Both the position numbers and the translations under genes were made by a program. This document shows positions 6,980 to 12,517 of a stretch of DNA of 12,517 nucleotides, piece after piece. Each line of letters begins with the position of its first letter. Within the stretch, counting starts at the first letter, position 1. The notes under the pieces were generated by a model, which was given only the letters and a program-made list of their open reading frames with translations, had not been told where the DNA came from and searched no databases. This DNA is from JBOGED01 sp050743625 (lineage in GTDB: Bacteria > Actinomycetota > Nitriliruptoria > Euzebyales > Egibacteraceae): assembly GCA_050743625.1 (NCBI GenBank), contig JBOGED010000551.1, positions 1 to 12,517 on the forward strand. The letters run 5' to 3'.

Positions 6980-7321
6980 TCAGCGTTCCGTTCCCCGCGC
7001 TGATGGCTCGAGGCCGCGGGTCTCGGGCAGGCGGCCGACCACATAGTCGACGAGCTGGCCGACGGTCAACCCGATGATCTCGTCGAGCTCCAAGGTGGCG
7101 ACGAACTCGGCGATATTGACCCGGCTGCCGTACCGCGCCTCCAGGTGACCCGCGAGCACGACGAGGTCGATGCTCTCCAGCTCCAGGTCCTCGTGCAACG
7201 TGGTGTCCGCGGTGATCTCGATGTCCTCGCCGACCCCGTACTCGCCGAGGACCTTCTCCACCATGCCGCGCAGCTCCCGCAACACCGCGGCTGCGGTCAC
7301 CTCGGCCGTACTGCTGTTCAT
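6980..7321 (-). CDS. Free-standing acyl carrier protein
   Basis: The 113-aa acidic protein starts at ATG 7321, with GGAAGGAAC just upstream. This excludes an upstream extension of the open frame into the PKS gene. The 4'-phosphopantetheine site is in EDLELESIDLVVL, with Ser50 as the attachment residue. Helices before and after fit the PP-binding fold, and a tail of about 15 residues beyond it is unstructured. The gene lies 14 nt after the synthase stop and 3 nt before the hydrolase start. Iterative synthases of this kind normally carry ACPs within the large subunit, so a discrete one is noteworthy. It may load a starter, shuttle the finished chain to the tailoring enzymes, or serve the KS-AT-DH subunit, which has no visible ACP of its own. 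The PPTase fused to the neighbouring synthase is the likely activating enzyme. Confidence 0.92.
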   Translation of the reverse strand: MNSSTAEVTAAAVLRELRGMVEKVLGEYGVGEDIEITADTTLHEDLELESIDLVVLAGHLEARYGSRVNIAEFVATLELDEIIGLTVGQLVDYVVGRLPETRGLEPSARGTER

Positions 7322-7335
7322 GATGTTCCTTCCGC

Positions 7336-10300
7336 TCAAGGACTGAGCCCGGTTGTCCACGCGACGACGTAGTGTCGTTCTCGCTGGTCCTCGGAGTTGC
7401 TTAGATGCTCGCACCGAACCCGATAGGCACGTGGGGGACCGTCTGGCTGCACCTGGACGCGAAGCTCGGTTCGGCAGGCCTCGACCACGACGAAGCGCCG
7501 CGGGCGGCCACCGAGCCCGGTGCCCTCGGCCTTGGACACTGCCTCCTTGGCAGTCCAGAACCGGGTGAACCACACCGCGGCCGGCTCGCCGGTCTCCGCG
7601 CAGCGCGCGGCGAGCAGCGCGCCCTCCTCCGGTGACAGCGCAAGGTCCTGGGCACGGTCGTCTCGCTCGGTGATCTCCTCAACGTCGATGCCGACACCAG
7701 TGCCCGCCTGGCCGCTGTGCGGCCTGACGATTGCCACTCCAACCCGTTGGCAGTGCGCGAGTGACACGTGGAGGGGAGGCAGCGTCCGACCGTGCCGCCC
7801 GCTGACTCGCGGCCGGCCGTGCTCGTCGCTCCAGACCCGCACCTCGGCGGGGAACACCGGCCCCCAGCCCTCGTCCCACAAGTACCGGCGAACCGCGTCC
7901 TTCACCGCGATCCGGCCCAGCAGCCACGGCCGGCGGGAGCGGGGAGAGCACCGGTCGTAGTCCGCGCGCTCCACGGCGCCCAGGTGCCTGCGCATGACCA
8001 GCTCGCGCGAGGCGAGGTCGGGCCACCGATCGAAGAGCACCGCCCAGCCGTCCGGCGAGAACCGCGACAGCGTGTGCGCCTCGGGGAACCGCTCCGCCGC
8101 CTCGGTCTCGAGGTCGCTTTCGAAGCGGCGAACGCGTAAACCCTCAATGTGTGCCCAGACCTGGCCATGACGGCTGAGCTGCAAGTCGGCCTCTACCATC
8201 GTCTCGGTGACCGACCGGAAGCGCACCATGCTGTCCAGCGAGACGCCGACCGCGGGATGCGGGCCGAAGAGACGGATGTGCTCGAAGCCCACGGGGAGGA
8301 CCATCCGCTTCGTGGTCTGCGTCGACAGGGTCCAGTACCAGACCAGTTGGGAGATGCCGTCGAGCAGGCCTCCCAGCGCGCCCGGCGTGATGATCACGGC
8401 GCGCACGTGCCGTTCGCCCTGTGCGACAAGGCGGGTGATGCCCTGGAAGCGCGGGCCGTGGAAGACCCACCGATTGCCATAGAACTCGGCGGCGGCGACG
8501 TCTGGCGCGCGCTCGATGCTGAGGTCCACCGGCCAGGGGAGCGGCGCCTGAGGGTAGCGCTCACCCATCTTGATCTTCGCGTGCGCGTACTCGCCGACGC
8601 TCACCCTGACCCGGTCTAGCCCTTCGGGAAACGCGGCGACCGGGACGTCTACGGGCGGCGCCGCGACCAGCCACCGGTTCAACCGCACGTCGCGGACCGC
8701 CACCGCGCGCCGGCCGGGGACGGCCTGCTCGGCGGCGTCGATCATGTGCTGGACCAGCGTGGCGCCCGGCACGATCGGCCACCGGTCCTCCTCGTCCGGC
8801 CAATCCTCGCGCTGCCGGAAGAAGCAGTGGTCCCGCAGGTACGGCATGGTCTCGGTGGATACGCGCAGCACGGTGTGGACCTCTCGTGGCGCGGCTGGGC
8901 CGGTACCGCGGTCGCCGATCACCGCGGCGGCGGCGTCAGCGGTCTCCCTCAGCAGCCCGGTGAGCTCGGCCGCGAGCGGCAGCCTCGCCGCCAGCTGGTC
9001 CAGCTTGGACAGTGACCCGGACAATGACGCCGCGAGTCCAGGGGTCACGCTTGGGGCGTTGCCGTTCAGCGAGATCGGCGGCGTCGAGAGGTCTAGCTTG
9101 ACCGGTCTCCCGCGACGCCTCGGGACCCCAGTAGGAGCTGGGGAGGAGGGCCTCGATGCTATCGACGCATCGGGGTCGACGGAAGTGGGCCACTCGGGCG
9201 ACCCGCCTTCCACCCATAGTGCCGTGACCACCCGGCGTAGCTGGTCCAGCCCGCTGCGATGCGGTGAGTTCGCCGCCACGGTCAGGTGCTCCCTGCCACG
9301 CAGCGTGTCGTCGATCAATGAACCGAGCTGCCCCGCCCCGACCTGCACGAACACCCGGATCCCGTCGGCGTACATCGCCTCGATCAATGGGCGGAAGCGC
9401 ACCGGCTCCAACAGGTGCCGCACCATCAGCGCCCTGACCTCGGCCTCGTCGGCCGGGTAGTGGGCGACGGTGGTCGCCGACCAGATCGGCACTGTGGGTG
9501 GGCGCAGCCGGAGGCGGCTGACCGCCTCCCGGGTCGGGACCACGTGGGGCTCCATCATCGGGGTGTGGAATCCAGAGCGGAACGGCAGTACCCGGCCGAG
9601 CACGTTGCGCGCGCGGAACGCGCGGATCAGCTCGTCGATGGCGTCGGCCGGCCCGCAGACGATCGCCTGGTTCGGTGAGTTGTCGTGTGAGACCACGATG
9701 TCCCGGCACGCCGCAAGGGTATCGACGAGCCGGTCGGCTCCGCAGCCCAGCACGGCGAACACGACATCGGGGATCAGCAGCGCATCGAGGTCGACGGACT
9801 CCAAGCACTGGTCAGCTTCGGCGTCGGTGTACATCCCCGCCGAGGCCATCGCCGTCAGCTCGCCGACGCTGTGGCCCGCCACCATGTCAGGAACGATACG
9901 CAGCCGCCGCAGTGCCCGATCCAATAGCCGGCTTACGGTCACCAAGGCCACCCCGTGCCGAGCGACGTTGCCGAGCGAGGTGTCCGGCCGAGGCAGGCCG
10001 AAGTGGTCGGCGACATCGTCCACGCGAGGTGAGAACTCCGCCTCCAGACCGGGGAAGACGAACGCGATACGCGAGACGGGCCGCGTATCCAGCAGTGGCC
10101 GCGGGCTGAACCAGACGTCGCCGCGACCTCGCCACGAGGCACCCTTGGCGACCACTCGCCTGGCCATCGCGAGGCGTTTCGGGGTCGGGTTCACGACGCC
10201 GAGCCGGCAGCCGCCTGCTGGAGGCTTCGCACTCCCGAGCGCGCGTACCGCGGCGTCGTCTCCGTCGAGCAGCTCGGCTAGTCCGCTCGGCGTGGCGGCG

Positions 10301-11778
10301 GCAACCTGGAGTACCTGCTCGGGCTCGTGGACCATGACCTGCTGACGGAGTGGCAGGGCGCCCACTGTGGACGGGTGCTGCTCCAGCACGACATGCACGT
10401 TGACGCCGCCGAAGCCGAAGGCGTTGACCGCTGCCCGGCGTACCCGCTGGTCGCCACCCAGCTCCCATGGCTGTGCCGAGGCGATCGGACGGAACCGCGT
10501 CCCGGCCAGCGCGGGATGAGGATCCTCGCACCCGAGCGTGGGGAGAAGAGCACCTCGATCCACGGCGAGCGCCGCCTTGATCAGACCGGCGATCCCGGCG
10601 GCCTGCATGGTATGCCCGATCATCGACTTCACCGAGCCGATCACCGCGCGCTCGCCGGCAGGCTTACCGAACACGCGGGTAAGGGCCTCGAGCTCAGTTT
10701 GGTCGCCGACCGGTGTCGCAGCGCCACACCCCTCGAGCAGACCGAGCGAGCCGGGCTCAGCGGGGTTCAGCCGAGCGGCCTCCCAGGCTCGCTGCTGAGC
10801 CAGCACCTGGCTGTCGGGCTCCGGCCTGAACAGGCTCCCCCCTCTGCCGTCGTTGGTCACCCCGGTGCCGCGGATGACCGCGTAGACCCGGTCGCCGTCG
10901 CGCTCGGCGTCGGCCAGCCGTTTGAGCACCACCATGCCTGTCCCCTCGCCAGCGAGGATGCCGTCCGCAGCGCGGGCGAACGGCCGCATCCGCTGGCTGG
11001 GCGACAACAGGCGCACCTGGGCAAACGTGCTCCACAGCAGGATGTCGTGGCAGTGGTGCACGCCGCCGACCACCACCATGTCGCAACGCCCGCTGGTCAG
11101 CTCGCGGACCGCGTGGTCGACGGCGAGCAAGGAGGCCGCGCAGGCGGCGTCCACCGTGTAGGCGGGGCCGCGGAAGTCGAGCCGGTTGGCGATGCGTGAG
11201 GCCGTGAGGGCGGGCACCAGGCCGGCGAGCGAGTCGGGCGTGAGCCTGCCGACCTGCTCGGTGAACGCGTCCTTGATCCGGCCCAGCTGCTCTGGGGCGA
11301 GGTCGGGCACTAGCTCGCTCAAGGTGCGGACGAGTTGGTGCGCGGTGCGGACCCGCTGCTCCAGCCGGACCCATCCGGGACTGAGGCCGCTGCCCCGGCC
11401 GATGATCACGCCGATCCGATCACGCGCGGGCAGCCGTTCGCGGCCCGAGTCGGCGACCGCGGAGGCGGCGATTCTCAGTGCGATGAGCTGATCGGGCTCG
11501 GCATCGGCGACGGCTCCGGGCATGATGCCGAACTCGGTCGGGTCGAACTCGGCGAGGTCATCGACAAAGCCGCCCCGCCGGCAGTAGATGCGATCGGCCC
11601 GGGCCGGACCGTTCGCTCCGTCCGGGTCATAGAAGCAGGGGTCCCATCGGTGCTCGGGGACGTCGGTGATCGCGTCGACCCCGTTGACCAGGTTCTGCCA
11701 GTACGACTCCAGGTCGGGTGCGCCGGGGAGCAGCACCGCCATGCCGACGATGGCGACTGGCGGTTGGGCGACGGTCAC
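7336..11778 (-). CDS. Iterative type I PKS/PUFA-synthase-like subunit, KS-AT-DH-PPTase
   Basis: The 1480-aa protein starts with GTG at 11778, overlapping the previous stop as GTGA. The KS (about 1-470) has VDAACAAS (Cys213) and KSMIGHT (His389), but the HGTGT position reads CGAAT, with Cys351 replacing the first catalytic His. The AT (about 570-858) has GHSVGE (Ser637) and GFHTPM (His738). It lacks the GQGSQ motif (FPGLEAEF instead) and an obvious carboxylate-binding Arg. A Pro/Ser-rich linker (about 860-960) contains no ACP. The DH (about 965-1220) has LRDH (His984), PG (1004-1005) and LLDGISQ (Asp1140, Gln1144). A C-terminal Sfp-like PPTase (about 1290-1480) has GIDVEE (Asp1365, Glu1367) and WTAKEAVSK (Lys1411, Glu1412). 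DH followed by a fused PPTase recalls enediyne PKSE. A KR subunit followed by a KS/DH subunit recalls PfaA/PfaC and, from memory, the EPA-like locus of Streptomyces coelicolor. No ER or TE is present. Confidence 0.9.
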   Translation of the reverse strand: MTVAQPPVAIVGMAVLLPGAPDLESYWQNLVNGVDAITDVPEHRWDPCFYDPDGANGPARADRIYCRRGGFVDDLAEFDPTEFGIMPGAVADAEPDQLIALRIAASAVADSGRERLPARDRIGVIIGRGSGLSPGWVRLEQRVRTAHQLVRTLSELVPDLAPEQLGRIKDAFTEQVGRLTPDSLAGLVPALTASRIANRLDFRGPAYTVDAACAASLLAVDHAVRELTSGRCDMVVVGGVHHCHDILLWSTFAQVRLLSPSQRMRPFARAADGILAGEGTGMVVLKRLADAERDGDRVYAVIRGTGVTNDGRGGSLFRPEPDSQVLAQQRAWEAARLNPAEPGSLGLLEGCGAATPVGDQTELEALTRVFGKPAGERAVIGSVKSMIGHTMQAAGIAGLIKAALAVDRGALLPTLGCEDPHPALAGTRFRPIASAQPWELGGDQRVRRAAVNAFGFGGVNVHVVLEQHPSTVGALPLRQQVMVHEPEQVLQVAAATPSGLAELLDGDDAAVRALGSAKPPAGGCRLGVVNPTPKRLAMARRVVAKGASWRGRGDVWFSPRPLLDTRPVSRIAFVFPGLEAEFSPRVDDVADHFGLPRPDTSLGNVARHGVALVTVSRLLDRALRRLRIVPDMVAGHSVGELTAMASAGMYTDAEADQCLESVDLDALLIPDVVFAVLGCGADRLVDTLAACRDIVVSHDNSPNQAIVCGPADAIDELIRAFRARNVLGRVLPFRSGFHTPMMEPHVVPTREAVSRLRLRPPTVPIWSATTVAHYPADEAEVRALMVRHLLEPVRFRPLIEAMYADGIRVFVQVGAGQLGSLIDDTLRGREHLTVAANSPHRSGLDQLRRVVTALWVEGGSPEWPTSVDPDASIASRPSSPAPTGVPRRRGRPVKLDLSTPPISLNGNAPSVTPGLAASLSGSLSKLDQLAARLPLAAELTGLLRETADAAAAVIGDRGTGPAAPREVHTVLRVSTETMPYLRDHCFFRQREDWPDEEDRWPIVPGATLVQHMIDAAEQAVPGRRAVAVRDVRLNRWLVAAPPVDVPVAAFPEGLDRVRVSVGEYAHAKIKMGERYPQAPLPWPVDLSIERAPDVAAAEFYGNRWVFHGPRFQGITRLVAQGERHVRAVIITPGALGGLLDGISQLVWYWTLSTQTTKRMVLPVGFEHIRLFGPHPAVGVSLDSMVRFRSVTETMVEADLQLSRHGQVWAHIEGLRVRRFESDLETEAAERFPEAHTLSRFSPDGWAVLFDRWPDLASRELVMRRHLGAVERADYDRCSPRSRRPWLLGRIAVKDAVRRYLWDEGWGPVFPAEVRVWSDEHGRPRVSGRHGRTLPPLHVSLAHCQRVGVAIVRPHSGQAGTGVGIDVEEITERDDRAQDLALSPEEGALLAARCAETGEPAAVWFTRFWTAKEAVSKAEGTGLGGRPRRFVVVEACRTELRVQVQPDGPPRAYRVRCEHLSNSEDQRERHYVVAWTTGLSP

Positions 11779-12517
11779 GCCGGCCAACCTGGAGCGGTGT
11801 AGACGACGGCGCGCACCGAGGGATCGCCCCACGCGAGCTCGGTGAGCAGGCGGCGCGTGCCCTCCTCGGGGTCGATCAGCGCGATGCCGCGCTGGCCGTA
11901 CTCCCGCGCGAGCTCGGGGGTCACCATGCCAGCGTGCGTGCCGCTCGGCGCCCACGGGCCCCAGTGCACGGTCAACGCGCGGTGCCCGGTGCGGGACGAC
12001 CATGAGGTGCCGAGGAACTCGAGCGCGTCGTTGGCCGCCGCGTAGTCCGCCTGCCCCGGATTACCGAGGACGGCCGCGACGCTGCCGAACAGCACGACGA
12101 ACCGGGGTCCTGCGGGGAGATCTTCGAGCGCGCTCAGCAGCGCCCTCGCGCCGTCGACCTTGGTGCCGAACACACGGCGGAAGGAGTCCAGGTCCTTACC
12201 GGCCAGCAGCCGGTCCTCGATCACGCCAGCGGCGTAGATCACCCCGTCGATGCGGTCGTGCTCGGCGTGGACGCCTTTGACCAGCCGCCGCACCGCCTCA
12301 GGGTCTTGCGCGTCCACGGTGTGGTAACGGGTTGAGCCTCCCAGCGCACGCAGCTCGGCGAGGGTGGCCTCGACCTCGCGCTGGGCCAGGATCTGGCCCG
12401 CGGCGCGCTCGACCTCAGCTGGCGACCGGTGGCCCGTCGCGATCAGCGCCGCGCGCAGTGCCGGCCGGTCGGAGGCCGCCGCGATCGCCGCCTCCTCCGG
12501 CTCGGTCGGCAGCGGGG
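11775..12517 (-). CDS. Type I PKS/PUFA-synthase-like subunit, C-terminal ketoreductase (partial)
   Basis: The frame is open from the right window edge to TGA at 11775-11777, so only the last 247 or so residues are visible. They form the catalytic part of a KR. TRYHTVDAQDPEAV (NADPH-domain strand and helix) is followed by IDGVIYAAGVIEDRLL and TKVDGARALL. The active-site Ser lies in LFGSVAAVLG, the Tyr and Asn in YAAAND (normal YxxxN), and the end has HWGPWAPSG and VVYTAPGW. All key KR residues visible are intact, so it should reduce beta-keto groups. The protein ends right after the KR, as in PfaA-type subunits (KS-AT-ACPs-KR), with no DH behind it. Its stop overlaps the next synthase start by 4 nt, implying two subunits made in a fixed ratio. 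Upstream KS, AT and ACP domains are expected outside the window but not seen. Confidence 0.88.
   Translation of the reverse strand, partial: PLPTEPEEAAIAAASDRPALRAALIATGHRSPAEVERAAGQILAQREVEATLAELRALGGSTRYHTVDAQDPEAVRRLVKGVHAEHDRIDGVIYAAGVIEDRLLAGKDLDSFRRVFGTKVDGARALLSALEDLPAGPRFVVLFGSVAAVLGNPGQADYAAANDALEFLGTSWSSRTGHRALTVHWGPWAPSGTHAGMVTPELAREYGQRGIALIDPEEGTRRLLTELAWGDPSVRAVVYTAPGWPA

Noticed and set aside
9050..9200. Hidden ACP in the AT-DH linker of the large synthase
   Set aside because: The linker (residues about 860-960) is Pro/Ser/Ala-rich and contains no DSL-like phosphopantetheine site or four-helix pattern.
8570..11199. Several plus-strand ORFs of about 290 codons (8570-9460, 9470-10345, 10327-11199)
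   Set aside because: They are low-complexity Ser/Arg/Pro-rich frames antisense to KS, AT and DH domains with intact catalytic motifs on the minus strand.
11779..12003. Upstream extension of the KS-AT-DH-PPTase frame by 75 codons
   Set aside because: The extension is an Arg/Ala/His-rich shadow of the KR coding region. The GTG at 11778 directly precedes the canonical KS N-terminus (PPVAIVGMA) and overlaps the previous stop as GTGA.

Overview
The window looks like part of a secondary-metabolite gene cluster from a high-GC actinomycete. The DNA is GC-rich, coding regions have G/C-rich third codon positions, several starts are GTG, and the neighbours overlap in the tight GTGA/ATGA fashion of actinobacterial operons. 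Every gene I can support lies on the minus strand, so transcription runs from the right edge to the left edge. No tRNA, rRNA, CRISPR array, transposase or integrase was seen.

Right half (12517 to 6980): a partial type I synthase subunit enters from the right edge, and only its ketoreductase (KR) end is visible. Its stop codon overlaps by 4 nt the GTG start of a complete 1480-aa synthase with the order ketosynthase (KS), acyltransferase (AT), dehydratase (DH), phosphopantetheinyl transferase (PPTase). A free-standing 113-aa acyl carrier protein follows. KR in one subunit, DH plus a fused PPTase in the next, and no enoylreductase in view suggest an iterative lipid or polyene synthase. It resembles PUFA-synthase-like and enediyne-PKS-like (PKSE) machinery rather than a modular PKS. 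The KS of the complete subunit has Cys in place of the usual HGTGT histidine, and the AT lacks an obvious malonate-binding arginine.

Middle (6976 to 2475): four tailoring genes continue the same operon: an alpha/beta hydrolase (candidate release enzyme), a GT1/MGT-type glycosyltransferase, a PAPS-dependent sulfotransferase and an asparagine-synthase-type amidotransferase. Together they predict a glycosylated, sulfated and possibly amidated acyl product.

Left part (2474 to 1): a 226-bp gap carries a plausible promoter and an inverted repeat. It precedes a DrrA/DrrB-like ABC exporter pair, probably for product efflux and self-protection, which is followed by a good candidate intrinsic terminator. 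Beyond that lies a short ambiguous coding relic or leader. The last gene is a small membrane protein with a MerE-like CPCH motif that runs off the left edge and probably lies outside the cluster.

The most distinctive points are the unusual KS and AT active sites and the pairing of this iterative synthase with glycosyltransferase, sulfotransferase and amidotransferase genes. Product identity cannot be read from the sequence.
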